Source: Ascaris suum (Eukaryota; Nematoda; Chromadorea; Rhabditida; Ascarididae). Taken from it: 64,000 nucleotides of DNA. How positions within the stretch are numbered: position 1 is the stretch's first letter; each line of letters opens with the position of its first letter. The stretch lies in the NCBI GenBank assembly GCA_013433145.1, contig CM024184.1, positions 6,634,137 through 6,698,136 on the forward strand, in the 5' to 3' direction. The position numbers were made by a program, and so were the translations under genes. Shown here in pieces: positions 36,501 through 50,900 of the stretch. The notes beneath the pieces were generated by a model. It was not told the DNA's origin and made no database searches. It saw only the letters and a program-made list of their open reading frames with translations.

Positions 36501-38090
36501 TCCCATTCTTATTATTAAATTTATTTGGATATTCTGCTCTATCATTTTAAAAATTCACCTCATAGTAACGAGAATACACCATCAGTTAACCGTCCCCTTT
36601 ACCTTTCATCCTTGATCCCTTCGTGTACCTAAGAAAGCAATATAAACTGTAAGTATTGTTTGTGCTTGTGGTACTTACAGCTCATAATACAAATGAATAG
36701 AGAGAACGCTCGCTATATCCTTCAAATGAAGGCGTTATCCTGGACTAATTAGCTAAAGGAACGGAAGAATCGGATGACTAGCATTGCAAATGCGTTCAAA
36801 AAAAAAACATCATAAATCTAGAATTATAATACAAAGAAAAAAGAAATCTTATAATCCATTAATCAAAATCTGATGGAAAGGGGGGAAGGTAACTGACTCA
36901 TTATTAATCAAAAAGTTTTTCATTTTTTTCCTCATTTCAAATGCCATAAATCTGAGCAATCTTCTTAAGAAATTTGCATAAAAACGTCCTTTATTGTCGT
37001 AAAAATGACGTCATCATTATAGTACCATTTCCAAAAAAACCACCTAAAACATAGTAAATCCTCAATTTATGAGTATAAATAAGTGCTTCGATACACTTAC
37101 ATAACATTTCCACAAAAATCGTTCCATTTCGCTAGCTATTTAAGAGTCATGAGAAATCACCGGGTTAGCACATATTCCAACCCTCCCCTTTCCACCTTGA
37201 ATCAAAGTCCTATAAATGGTACTAGCAGCACTACTATGCAACGACTGCGATAATACAAATATAAACATTTCTAGGCTAACGACTACAACATTGCAGGCCC
37301 GAGTCATCGTAGTAATATAAACCGAGCCAATGATGAAAGTACTGTAAGACTAGGCCATCTTAAGCCACATTGTAAACGAATTCACAGTTAACAGTACTGT
37401 GAAGCAAACAGCAATACGAAGAATGGTATAAAAAAGCTGCAGAACTGCGAAAATGACATGATTGTACAGATCATATAATCTGTGCGAACAAATAAAAGTA
37501 ATAGAAACAAAATAAATGAAACAATTCGGTCATATGCTGAAAATCAATGCTGAACAAATATTGAGAAGCAAGATAGGTCAACATCCTTCCCCTTAACTCC
37601 CCCCTCCACCTCAACTACTTGTCTACGGCGTTGGCAAAGCGATCTGTCATATCTTAAAATAGCCTCCCGCCCCCCCCCCCCCCATTCAATAGTGCAGGAA
37701 AACTTTCCGCTAAATTCAATTCTAATACTTCCTGTAAAATAATTTTTTATAAGCATAACGCATAATGCACACTGAGATACGATTCGAGGGGCACAACGCA
37801 AACTGAGACACAATCACCACAACATATGCATCTGCCAGATTTTCGAGGTTAGACTTAGTCAGACTCGAATGCCATTTGGTCCTTACTCGTTGGTCAATTC
37901 GAACTTTTAGAATTTGATCCGCTTAGAAAGTCGGCCAAACTTCAAAGGCTAAGAAGTGAGTCAGATTGGAAATGCCTATCTTCCGTCTAAATCAAGTTCA
38001 AAAGTCGGTTGTCGGTCGATCGGACAAAACCAAATACCTTTCTCAATCAAACTCTCTTATAGATCCCTTCCAATCAAAGAAGAAAAAATG
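33573..38090. other. 4.5-kb intergenic stretch, no recognised gene
   Basis: Lies between the start of the chromodomain gene and the 3' end of RAB39, both on the minus strand, so it should hold the chromodomain promoter and the RAB39 3' UTR. I see no exon of a known family. Notable are a 26-bp perfect palindrome at 36369-36394 with its core repeated at 36401-36410, and a C14 run at 37670-37683. Open frames such as 36146-36451 (plus) and 34523-34723 (minus) have no domain signature. Confidence 0.5.
36369..36410. repeat. 26-bp perfect palindrome plus second copy of its core
   Basis: Bases 36369-36394 are a perfect palindrome with left arm AAAAATTTTCGCA. Its central TCGCATGCGA (36377-36386) recurs at 36401-36410. 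Confidence 0.9.
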
Positions 38091-41000
38091 CTAGCAAGAG
38101 CATGAAGATGGTGATGGCGATTCGGATATATCTGACAGTGAAATCGACTTTGACCTCGACATGCCACATTTAATTCCTTCCCAACCGTCGACCAGTCGTA
38201 ACGCTCCACTTTCAACGCGTGCATTGATCTCGCGTGCAACCATCGTAAATGCCTCCTGATTTAAAAAATAAATAAATAAAAAATAAAAAATAGGATTCGT
38301 AGGGGAAAAATAATGTCATCCAGGGATTATAGGTTCCGGAAATATCGCCACAGGACTAAATAAGTCGACGTTGTATTTTATAAGGCTACTAGGAAGAAGC
38401 ATCTCAGTTATGGAAGAACAATGCAATGCTCAAACAAAGTCACGAGAGAAAATCCATTGAGTATTACAAAATCTGTCTTTTCATCGTTCACCCATATAAA
38501 AGAATTTAGAAGAAGGTGAATTTTATAAAATGTGCGGAAAAAATGAAATATCCTTGAGCAATAGTTTTAAACGCAATGAATAAATCTTGAAACGCTACAT
38601 CAAATATACTCAAGAAATACAATATAAATTACTAACCTGAACATTCTCTCCGGTTACAGCAGATGTTTCAATAAATTTGATACGATGGTACTTAGCGAAA
38701 TATTCGCCCTCCTCATACATCACCTATAACAAACTCAGTATTGCTTCTAAATTATCCGTTAAAATGCACGTGAACAGTTACTCCACAATCAATTCGTAAT
38801 AATATCCTTTCAACGAAGTCTTTCAATTCCTCATACATATCAAGGACGTTTCTGATATTAGACTGAGTTGTAACAGGCTCTTTATTGACAAAGTTAAAAT
38901 TTATTCCCCACTGTACGACAGCTCCTATGACTTCTTTATTCTGCAGAAGGACTTTCATCCATTCATCAACTAATCGGAAGTATCACCAACGAATATTTCC
39001 CAGAAAAATGTCGCATGGTTCATATGTACTGTCGGAATGAATGTTTCCTTAGGTTAGGAGATGAGGTTCTATGTACTACAGGAACTTTTCGTGAAAAAAA
39101 GTCCTTCAGTACTTCCTCTCAACCTATCTTCGGATAACATTTGCCTAAAAATTTCCTGATATCAAAATGTTGGAGGATGTCCACAAACGTTCCTCCCATA
39201 AAACTTCTCGTAAAGTCTACCATGGAACATCATAGCCTGTTTTCACCGATAAGCCAAAAATCCTTAACCTGGGAACAGTGGAATCTCGAATATGGGGGGG
39301 GGGGGGGCAATATCCCAGACTGGAGTTCTACTAGAATCTTTGTTCTGAAGCTGAGTGCTATCCTTTTGACAACCGGCTGAAAAAAACAATTTGTCACATC
39401 TATGGTCGAGATGGGTATCAATTTCAGCTCGACAAATAATACAGCAAGAGAAACAGTGTTCTGTATTTTCGTGTTCTACAGTGGCGGAATCCATTTCCTA
39501 TGGATATCATTAAAGCACCTATTCCTTTATTTTTCACAAGGCAATCAAGTCATTTTTATCTATATACAATTGCTGCTCTTATAAATTGAATGCCCATTTA
39601 ATTTGGACTATTGCATTGCGTGTTCTCCTCTTTTTTTAAAATTCATGCTCACATAATTAAGTATTTTTTTCCCCTCTTTGAAACATTGAAATATAATAAA
39701 ATTCTATAAAAACTTATTCTATGCCCCGAGAAATATAAAATGCATTTATTTGTTTTCTTTTCATTTTTAAACCTACATAACCCTTCCCATAGTTATTTGA
39801 TAAACTTGAAGGTTAAAACCTAAATAGTACAAGAAGTTAGAATCTGTAATCACTAAATCTTGTACCTATATTTTCAGTGAATCTCTATTTCCAAATATCA
39901 TATAGGCAGATGTACTCACAGATATAAATATGCATAGATAACCATTATGCGCATTATAAATTCCAATATGCAACAGTGCATCACAAATTAACTACGAATA
40001 AATGCCGTCGGATGTATGCCTGCAGGCAATTTAACATTCAACGCATTCGGTAATTTACCTAGTTATTACAGCAGGTAAACTTGCACATTTGATGCGCTTT
40101 CTATTCTTTCACCTTCTTCTCAAAACAATTAAAACCACTCGACTAAAATACTTCAACCTTTGGCTTGAATATCTGTTTAGCAATCTGGATCTGTCATGAG
40201 CCAGCTGGCATTTGGTTAACAAGGATTAAAATGGCTTTTTCCTATTCTAAGCTCTAATCAGAAGGTATGCGGATGTCGTGAAATCACGTTCCATTTCGAT
40301 GCACAACCTCACTTCGAAGAAGCGTACAGCAAGATCGTTTAAAGCCACATCAGTAGAGTCAAATACGGACTAATTGACATCATGCTACGAATAGCGTTCG
40401 AGGAATGTTTCGCAACACTATAATATGAGTATTTTCTTTGCGATTCGTTTAAGTTGCTGACGCCAACTAGCAGATAACCATTCAATGATAATTCTAAGCA
40501 AAATGAAATTCCTTCATAAAGAACCACGAATTTAAAATATTGGATATATGCATGATAGCAACAAATTTCCCAATTTTGCGTTCTCTTATACCTTAAACCA
40601 TACTTAGCAACATACCTGACGATCGGCGTTTAAATCGGCCTTATGACCAACTAACTGAAAGACACATTGTCCCGGTTGTGGACCGCCAACATTTACTTCA
40701 GCTTCATTTAGCCATTGTGCGACATGTTCGAATGTAGCACGATTCGATATATCATAGACAACGATCACACCCACCGAATTACGATAATATGAACGTGTTA
40801 TAGACCTGAAATTAATTGCATAAACATCGAGGCTTCTAGGAATTTCAATAAGATCGATTATACTCCGAAGAATTGGATGATATATTTGTATGACCTAATT
40901 TGGATACACTGTACTGAAAAAAATATTAAATATCTGGTGAAAGAATTATGCGATCAGAGGATAAAAGCGAAATTCAAGCATTTCTTTCTAAAATTGTTGA

Positions 41001-42728
41001 AAAAGATAAAAGTACATTAATGAGGCAATTTTCAGGCATAAATACCTAGATAAGTGGAGAGACGAAGAGAGGGGGATGATTGCCCCAAATCTTTCCACCT
41101 TCCCCCTCTCCTCCTACTCGAGCTTTAGGAACGTTCCATATTGCCGAAATTTGCTATTAACTATTCGTTATATTTCTTGTAAATTTGCTCTTCTGAATTT
41201 ATCATATCTATTTCGTGTTTAGCGTCTTACTCTCCTTTAAGATTCTTTTAGAATCAGTCTCGCGATTTGTTTTTTTTTTTTTCCATCAATCGGATTGCAC
41301 AAATAATCTTCGAAAATGACAATGAATAAATTTGTGTTTAAAGGTTTTTATCGCCTCTCACAACATGAAATTCCATTATGAATTTCAGGCTCCGAAAGGA
41401 ACTCCTCCAGAGCTGAATACTAATGGGCATTTAGGGACATAACTCGAACTGCCAGCATTGACATTAACGACTAGTACGATTAGATGATCTCTGCGTTCAT
41501 TTGCGACACCTTCAGGACTAAGAAGGATTAACTGACACAGAGATCTTCATGCAGAATTTTCACATCCGTCTGTGTCCCTTCCCACAAGCCAAAAAATCAA
41601 GCATTCAGCGGAAATATTCTGGAATTAACAGCTTATAGTTGATTAAAAGATTCTACTTCCATACAAGAATCTCGAGAACCTTCTTCGCTTCAAATTCCTC
41701 TCCGAGGGAAAAAAGAACCCCTCAACGATGGTGTGAGGACGAGGTTGAGAGGAACAGTTAGAGGGTTGGACCACAATTCCACTAGGGATAATATAAGAAA
41801 CGCAGCATATGCGATTTCATAGCGAGTACTGTGCACTCTTTCTGAACGCACAGGATGCAACAGGTGTTCATCATTGAGTGCTTCAGGCTATTGCATGTTT
41901 CTTCTGGTTAAAAGGTCGCAGTGGGCCGTTTTTTAGACGGGAAAACTTTGCTTGGCTTTCTTCCTGAATAAATTGATACTGGCTTGATTTAATTTATGAA
42001 TGAGCATTTTTCTCTTTCTCTCTCTCATTCGCCCCTTTCCTCTTGAAAGTATTTCTCCTTCAGTGTCTAGTACGTTGCCTTTCAGGTTCACCTGTATTGG
42101 TGTCTTCTCCTCTTAAATGGCGATGGTCTCTCTCTCTTTTCCCCCTCTCTCCCTCTCTCTGCAGTTGCAAAACATCCCGGTCTCGACACCGACGACGAAT
42201 ACATTCGCTAACCGATTAGTGAGAACAACATTTTTAATTTTCAGTTTTGAGTGGAACACGATATATGATATACCAATCACACATAAAAGGAGAGACATTC
42301 CACCAGCCTCATTCTGCTATTTAACGCCCACTAAGTAAGTTTTGCCCAGATTTATTTAAGTAACCATATTTGCGTATTTTAAATTTGCCAAATCTGTGCT
42401 AACGATTCATTTCGATTGTTGATTAAAAAAGAATTAAGTAAAAACATTACGATGAGAGAAAAAAAGAAAAAAATATTTACCTGAATTTTTCTTGACCTGC
42501 CGTATCCCATAGTTGTAATTTAATTCTATAGCCAGGTTTTATTTCGATGACACGAGCGTAGAAATCAACACCAACAGTTGGATCGATAATTTCGGCAGTT
42601 TTACCTTCGGTGAAATATTTCAAAAGACTCGATTTGCCGACTGTCGAATCACCGATTAAAATCAATCGGTACTGATAGTGAAACATCGGCCCAAAGTCCG
42701 ATGAAATGTGATGCTCATCTTCATGCAT
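38091..42728 (-). CDS. RAB39: RAB39 small GTPase, four exons
   Basis: Rab GTPase of the Golgi, endolysosome and autophagy routes. Exons: 42481-42728, 40616-40805, 38637-38723 and 38091-38255; all junctions keep frame (donors GTAAAT, GTATGT, GTTAGT; acceptors TTTCAG, TTATAG, AATCAG). Product 229 residues. Motifs: P-loop GDSTVGKS (26-33), switch I with DPTVGVDF (49-56), DTAGQEKF (75-82), guanine-specificity box GHKAD (136-140) and ETSA (165-168). GHK-x-D instead of NK-x-D is the RAB39 hallmark and separates it from most Rabs. The C-terminal region keeps DGWEGIKCG and ends SSCSC, a Cys-x-Cys double geranylgeranylation tail. The N-terminal extension of about 17 residues before YQYRLILIG is slightly longer than in vertebrates. 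Intron 2 contains an unassigned same-strand open frame at about 38752-38980. Identification is firm. Confidence 0.96.
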
Positions 42729-44410
42729 TGCTATTGTCCTTCATTAGTGGCGCAAATTATTATGCACTCTTCTTTGATTGTATTATTACCAGAGATATTC
42801 TGAAATTAGCGAAAACAGACAATGCTGCGAATATATTCAACGACGATGTGACACTTGCGCCTTCGGGTTAAAGTACTGTTTCCCAGGTAAACAGGTGAAC
42901 TATAGTGAAGGCATTCAAACGGAACGAAAGATAAGTTGTAGCTTGCTTGCCTGCTAAAAGCAGTTAATCAGCATGAAATGTGCTTAGGAACAGGTAATAT
43001 TTGTATAGCTGGAGTGATAACCGGCTTGAGGTCATTCATTCTTATTCCCGAAAAGAATAGCGAATTAAAGGCGTCTAGAATCCTAATCGATGTCATGGTT
43101 TTTTTTTTCGATGTATGAGAAGATAAGTACAGTAGTATCTTACAGAATGCTGCACTAAATGCTTTAATGTACAGACCAAAAAGGCGCAAGTGTCTGGGCA
43201 TAAGTGCACAAAGTGCACCTGTCTGGATACGACATTTGCAAGGTCCTAAGCTAAACGCTGCCTCATTTACACACTAAACATTAAACAAGCTAGACGTCGC
43301 CAACAATGTATTTATACATTAAACACATTGCTGATCACTTTATGTAATTTTAAATAATGATATTGAAACAGAACTTCCGGTATTGGGAAACCATGAACCC
43401 ATATCACGAGACATTTGCGCCGCGTGGTAGTAGAAATTTCTAGACACTTGCGCACATAGGCTGAATACATAGTTGGGAACGCTTACTTGCAGTAACCGCA
43501 TCCATAGATGAAAACAACTATATAGAATTGTTAAATGGTGAAGCATTTTAGAACAAGGAATAAAGGGGCGATAAGAGTCGAAGCCATGTAAGTATTTAAA
43601 GAAAACTGCATAGAGTACAGGTAAATTGAATATGAACAGGTGAGCTATTCTCATAGCAAAGAATCGCTTTGAACTCAGAACCGCAAAAATGCAGCGATCA
43701 GGGACCGATCGGATAAACGTTTCGTATCGAAAGTAAAATCTGCAAATCATTCGAACTAACAGGAGAGGAATACACCCGTCGAACCTTATGAATGCTTTTG
43801 GCAACTATCCAACGCTGTCCCGAATTCCGGATGTAATCGAGAGGATGAGTTTCTAGGTAGCTGAAAAGGGAAACAAATGAAATAAATGCAGATAATGAAT
43901 GATTAAAATGGAATCTGGTCGATTGATCACATGACCGCAATAAAATTATCATATCTAAATAAGCAGGTGTGATCCTAAGCGGATGGACATTTGCGCCTTC
44001 GTTTAAATTCAGCGCTAATTTGACATCCACTGTCTACGAGTTAAACAGTAGACTGCAAACAGAGACGTGTATTTGGATTCATGGTGTTCCTTGTATACGA
44101 GTCAAAGGATATCATGTTGGGGATCTTCTCAAAACTTTCATTAAAGAGGTCACAACACCTGGATGCACCAGGTATATTACTGAACCCATCGGGACTAATC
44201 GATAGACCTCGAATCAAAACATTACAGTCGTTCAAAACTACCAACGAAAACTCAAAAATATCAATTCACGTATTGGGCATCTACGATACTGACGCTCGTC
44301 ATATGAATGCCTTTATCTTCCTTCTTAAGCAACAACGATAGTGCATTTCGTGACAGCCGACACAGACATTATTTTTCTCTCGATGCGCCACTATCCTCTT
44401 GCACCTGAAG

Positions 44411-44450
44411 CTACCTGCAGTGCTCGTTAGCTAGTTCCGAGTGCAGGTAG
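44411..44450. repeat. Bulged hairpin with ACCTGCA/TGCAGGT arms
   Basis: CTACCTGCA (44411-44419) pairs with TGCAGGTAG (44442-44450), and CTCG (44423-44426) with CGAG (44438-44441), leaving a GTG bulge and an 11-base loop. Confidence 0.75.
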
Positions 44451-45403
44451 TTGACACAACCGTTGATTCCACCCTATCTTTAAACATCCCTTTCATGCAC
44501 CTTGCTGCCCAGAACTGGCTGGGAATAAAGTATACAGCGCCAGGGTGTGAGTAACATCATGTATAAAATGGTGCACCTAGGTTGCATATCACCTGTAAAA
44601 GAATTTAGAAAATTTTCCAAGAATAAGAAATAAATAGAAAAAGCGCAACAAAACAGGAAAATATCGATCCGTTTCAGCCACTCCTCTAACCGGAAACCGG
44701 AAAAAGAAAGTTATCGTTCTTTAAGCTATGACCTACGTTACAGAGTCTATTCCTGACATATTTATAAAATACGTTTGTATGATTGCCACATATTATATAT
44801 CTCTCAAGATTCCCAATAAATTTCATAAAAATACACCTGGTCTATCCAGTTTAAATTAATCAAACCAAAAGAGTTGTTGTTGTTTTTTTACAACCGAGCG
44901 CTGAAAATATAGATTATTTTGGTGCATACATCTTAATAATATTATGCGCAAAGACCGAAAATTAAATGTATATTTCACTGCTATTGAATCAATTTACAAG
45001 GTATTCATTACGAATTATTTTAATTCAGCGTGATTTCATCTTCTTCTCAGGTATACTTCGTACATTCTCTTCCACTCCTGCATACCGATAATTACAATTT
45101 CAGAATGGATGTTTGTATGAATGTTAGTTGAGAGGTTGTTAACTATGAGCACCTTGCCAACGGGGAATATTTCTTTTTGAAAGTCAACTTAACGAGTAGA
45201 ACTTTTGCATAAGGTAAATAAAAACGTCCTCTTCTGAAAATTTTCCAACAGGTATGATTTTTAGAAGCATGCAGCTAACGTTTCGAGATCATCGACTACC
45301 ACAATTGCATGACCTATTATAAATAATTCGGAAATCATGTCGAGGAAAACTATTAGCTATACATGGATGTCCCCTAATAATGTACCTCTTTTTATTGCTG
45401 CCG

Positions 45404-45511
<108 letters not shown>

Positions 45512-47950
45512 CCGGCGATTTCCTCATTGCTTTTTTACTGAATTGTTGGATTTTTATGAAGAAAAAACTTTATGACGAGAAATGAAAAGGTAAGTCATGG
45601 AGTAGTAACAACAAATCCGGTTGACTGTAACTTTACTACCTGCAATATACATAAGGATTTTTTTGACCCGGACTAAAGGAAGAGGCCTGAATGGAGGACG
45701 GGGCGATATAACACTTAAGTAATGGCGAAGGGCTTGAGAGCTCACTCGGCAATGTGTGCACTTTATTTTAGCACGAAGCTAAGTCTCGCCCAACCCGCTC
45801 CCTCTCCCCCCACCTTTTCAACTTCCTTACCTCCCATGCTCTAGAAATGCAGGAATCTGTGTCCAGTGTCGGCAAGTACATTCCAAAGGAATATAATTCC
45901 ACTCCACCCTTATAGTTTTTCTTTCAAAACATTCACGTCGATGTTATACCATTCCCCCCCCCCCCCCCCTTGCCTCATCCCCCTTGTTTGATGAGCAAAA
46001 CGTTATCACGCCAAAACTCGACATTGCTGCTATCCTCGCACCTCTCCTCTACCACCGCCACCTCCAATTTCGCATACGAATTTAAATTTATTCATCCCAA
46101 ATTTCAATTTCGATGTTCATTACATAGAATTTAAGATCACATTATACATAATTAAATGCAAAAAAAATTTAGATATTCTTAATAATAAAGCTGCAAGAGT
46201 AATAATAAATGAAATATGTTGCAGCTCAATAATTGCTATTGAGCATTCCCGTTGGACTGTTGTTAGCAGATTGGGTTGGGAGATTAGTGGATGTGTGGAT
46301 GAGGGTTAATTCTGGTGATGAGGAGTGAATTTCAGTGTTGTTGGTTTTTCGAGTATTAGGAATGCGTACCATTCCGTTTCCTGCTTTCTGTCACTTATAA
46401 ATTTGTTATCGCCTATGCTTATCACCTTACACCCTTAACTAAGCCATTCATCCTCTTACACCATATGTTTCTCAGATATCCGAAGATTTTATCCGTTTCA
46501 TCTCTGGATTGAGGTCGAGGCCGGGATCAGCTTTAATCGATGACCATGTGAAGGTGGGCTAAATATGGCCCCAGGTAGGTTAAAAGTATTCATGGACCAG
46601 GTACGAACCATCTTCAACTGGTCGTAGACTAGGCCTTCTCCCACACATTCCCGACCGCAATCTGAATCGTCAGCAATATACATGCATGTATATTGTGGGC
46701 GATGAAGTTCTTCCAGGATGTTGCGAAACATCCTTCAAAATAATTGAAGCAGATGTATAGCTGAAATTGAATCCTTCAATTATCATTCTTTAATTATATC
46801 CGACAGGAGTCAACTGTTCACTAATCACGTCTCCTCTAAAATGAATTTTTCTTGTTGGCTATGATTTCTTTTCGTTTTATGCAAATCCATATATGTCGTT
46901 ATGTCAGTCTGATGGTTCATTGACCATTGTCTGCCCGATGGCTCATGTACCGTCATGTCCACCTGAGAGTTTCGACTAAAACATAGAACTATGAGGTTTA
47001 TTAATTATAGTTTACATCGTAAAATAACTGATGTAATATTGCAAAATGATCGATCGGCATCGCTTAAAGGTGTTAAAATATTTGCACAAATTTTTCACGG
47101 ATTGGATTTTCATTGAACGTTAGGCGAATCGCAGAAAAAAAAAAGAATATCTTATGGGGGGTTTTTTGTCGATGGTCTAGATCGATCAGATGTGAACGCA
47201 TTATTTTTGAATATCTTTTTTTTTTTTTTAAATTAAGCAATTGTTTTGTCGGCTTTTTTTTGAAGTTGATTAACATTTATGGATAATATTCACACATAGG
47301 TTCTTGCATAATGTGGCGTGTTGTTTTGATAGGGACGCTTGGAACGTTAATTATTACTGCATTCGTTTTTTTGCTGTTTTTTTTTGTTTGTTTCACTTAG
47401 GCACAAAAAACGCGTATTGTGCTAATCTCATCGGAATACATTATTGTGTTTTTCGAGCATCGATATAGAATAACGGAAATAACAAAAATAGCATGCTAGT
47501 AGCACTAGTATCAGTAGTATTGGCGAAAACAATTGTAACAGGTAATAATATTTTATTAAAATAAGGCAGGTTGGTCGAAGGTGTAAATAACCAGGTATGT
47601 TTATCGAACAGGTGAGAAAAATGTAGATATATTCGCATAGAATAAAACGAGGCACATAAGTGAACTTTGTCAATTGTTTTTTCTTTCGCAGCACTTCAAT
47701 GATTTATTTGTTGATTAATAATAGTGCTTCCAAATTAAATCGATTATAGTCGATTCAATTTTTTTCTCCTTAAAAGAATTTTTTTTTTTTAATTTACAAT
47801 TTTTTAATGAATTATTTACATCGTTATTTATTAATTATTCGTTAGATTTAAAAATAATAATAATAATAATATCGACGAAATTCTAATTCGTTTATAGTGC
47901 TAAAATTTATAATCATTTAATTAAAAAAAATATTATTTGCAGATATTTAA

Positions 47951-50900
47951 ATGTCAATTTCTTCAGCGAGTTCAGTATATGAAAACGAAAATGAATTATT
48001 GAATAAAGATGAAGAGGATATTGATTTCTATGCAATTCTCAATGTTCCCAGAAATGTATGTGTCTTAATTTTTGAGGTGTTACTTCAATTTTAGAGAATT
48101 TCAGGAGAGGGGGGGGGGACGAGAAGGTGAAAAGGGGGGGAGGGTGGAATACCGGGAATTTCATTTTGCTATTGTTATGTATATTATTAGGCTTAAAATT
48201 TATAAAAAAGAAGGGAAAGGTGTTGAATTAGACGTTTCAAAGTGGGTGATGGAATAGTTCGGAATTTTCGAATATTTCAAAAAGCAATTTTTAGGGAAAA
48301 ATTTAACAATCGTGGAGTCTTCCTTCTTATGTTCTTAATGGAAACTAGACGTCTTATGGTGATCGTTAAATGCTTTGCATATTTTCTTCATGCTCAAACT
48401 CGAACGTTAAAAGACCAGGAAGCTTTTTTAACATCATACTTAATTGTATTCTTGAATGGATCAATGTGTCTATACCTGAATTTGGCAAGGATAAGGTGGA
48501 GCGAGGTGGAGGTCAATAATGAGAGGGCTAAACTGATACGTGACAATGTTTTAGTTTTGGAATTGTTTTTTATTTTATTGTAATTGTTTATTGATTTAGG
48601 CGACAATAGATGATATCAACAAAGCATATCGCCAAAAATGTAAGATCTTTCATCCAGACCGACACATCAATCTCGAGGATAAACGGGAAGCCGAAAAGTT
48701 CTTCGTGAAACTTCGTCGAGCACATGAAAGTGAGTGCATTAATTTCTTCGTTAAAGCTCAACCAGTTGGTTTCGTTGATGGTCGGGTCGTCGGATCGGAA
48801 GCACTGACTCTGCTGAAGGAGCCAAAGGGGATATCCATAATATTAATCTAACGGATTTACCAGTCAGTTGGAGCATTTGACGTTGATGTTGATATCATCC
48901 TTCTGTTCCTCACTTCCCCATCCTCTCATCCTTTCCTGTTCCATCTTTGCCTCCTTAACTCTGTGGTGGGTTGTTTGTGCCTCATAGCTCAACCATTATT
49001 GGAACTTCACTTGGGTGGTCTTAAAAAACCTCAAAATCCTAAATGGTGTCCACATGCTGCGAACAATTGCCAGTTGTTGTAAATAAATTGATCTCCATGT
49101 GCATCGACTGCTGTAGTCGTTAATCTTTGATCAATTTGCACGAGAAGGTTGCAAATTGAGGCTCGAGGTTCCCGACCATACTTTAATTCCTCGATAAAAA
49201 ATCTCCCAAGTAGCGAATTTTATTTGTAATCATATTTCAAAATATTTGAGGATATGAAATTTCTTTGCTAACATTTACTTTTTTTTAGCATTTTATTTTA
49301 TTTTATTTTTCTTCAAGTTTTTCATTTTTCAATCCAATTTAGCATTTTTTTCAGTTGGCATTTCAAATTAAATATATTTGTTGGTTTGTATTGAATTATT
49401 TTTAATTATTATAATTTTTAGCATCGAATCTTTAGGGCCGTATTAAGATTTTTGAGTTTTTCTTTATTGATGTAAAAGTTTTTCCCCAAAAGAAAATTGC
49501 CTAACAAAAAATGTATGGAATGGAAATATAGTTTTGAAATTCTTTAGAAACTGATGTCTATTCTGCGTCCACAATAAAGTGTCACTCTCCCTATGGCATT
49601 CATTTGCCGATTAAATGGTCATGGTGAGAAGGTCGGAAAGGCATTTTGGGCATTTCGCACCATTCTTGGCGATATTTCCACATGTCATAGTCCGGGAAAA
49701 CTTCGACATAGTAGAAATCATCGGTTATTTCAAAGAAGTTCCCGGCGGTATTTCCAATCTGAGAGAAATTATTGCACCGTTCCCTTCTTATCTCCACCCT
49801 CAGATTATCGCATCTTTTAGGTACGTGAAACCGCGATAGATGAGGTAGTTCCTGCATCTGCTTTTTTTCGTTAAATTTGTTGTGGGTCCTATTTTATAAG
49901 CAGACATGGAAGTGATTCCCTTATGAATGTAGAAGTAACAATCAAACGGATGTTGATATATTCAGCTGTTAAATAGATCTGTGAGATTTGGGGAGCAGAT
50001 AGTAAGGAGACTGCGGAGGTAAGAAAGGACAAGGTATAATGACAGATGGGGTAGTACTGGCCGATTAGTATACTTTTTATTAGAATGTAATAATTCGCTA
50101 CTTATTTTTAAAAAATGTTTTTTATTTTATTTTCACTTTTTTTTGATACTTTCTATCGTTTTACTGTTATTTCTTGTTTGTATGAAGTACTCTAAAAACC
50201 ATTTTACGGCTATCTTTTATTGTCAGTCATCTGTATTTATCACTATTATTCCAACATTTGATCGTTTCTTTGTGGAAATTGTGCTCTCTATTTTTTTCGA
50301 AAGTATTTCAGTTGTTGATAGATCCGTGTCTATGTAGACATCAGTATCTGAGTGGGACAAACTTTGTAGCACTATCGGATCCGAAGTTACGTACAATCTA
50401 TGACACGGTGGGTATACAAGGACTAGAGCTGAACGGATGGGAGTTGATTTCGAGGGCGGATAATCCGGAAAATATTCGTCGAGAATACGAGTTCCTGAAA
50501 CGTCTCAGGGAAACCGAAACAATGCTTCAAAGAGTGCATCCATCGGTATGTTTATCCTTGGAATTAAAAGAAAAGTGATGAGATAAGAATTTCGGTGGGA
50601 GAGGGAGAGGAAGAGAAAGGAAGGCAAGAAGGTGAAGGTTGTTTGGCGTGAATGAGGGTATGAGGAGTCATTGGAAGGTCGCATCAACTAGACGACTTGG
50701 TACTCTGTATATTTCCTTGAAAACTAAAAAGATTTGTTGTCGCTGCGGTCCTTCCTCCGCCCTTCTTGTTCGTCCATATTTTTGCTGTGAATGTCGACTT
50801 TTTTTTCGAAAATCGTTATATTATTTTGAATGGCTCTGAATCCGATTCTCAGCACATTAAATTAGCTTTTCTTTGAAATTTGGAAGTTCTTCGCATTTTC

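Noticed and set aside
36480..36510. GATTCAAATCCC resembling a tRNA T-loop
   Set aside because: No matching A box, acceptor stem or anticodon arm at the right distance; no tRNA was found anywhere in the window.
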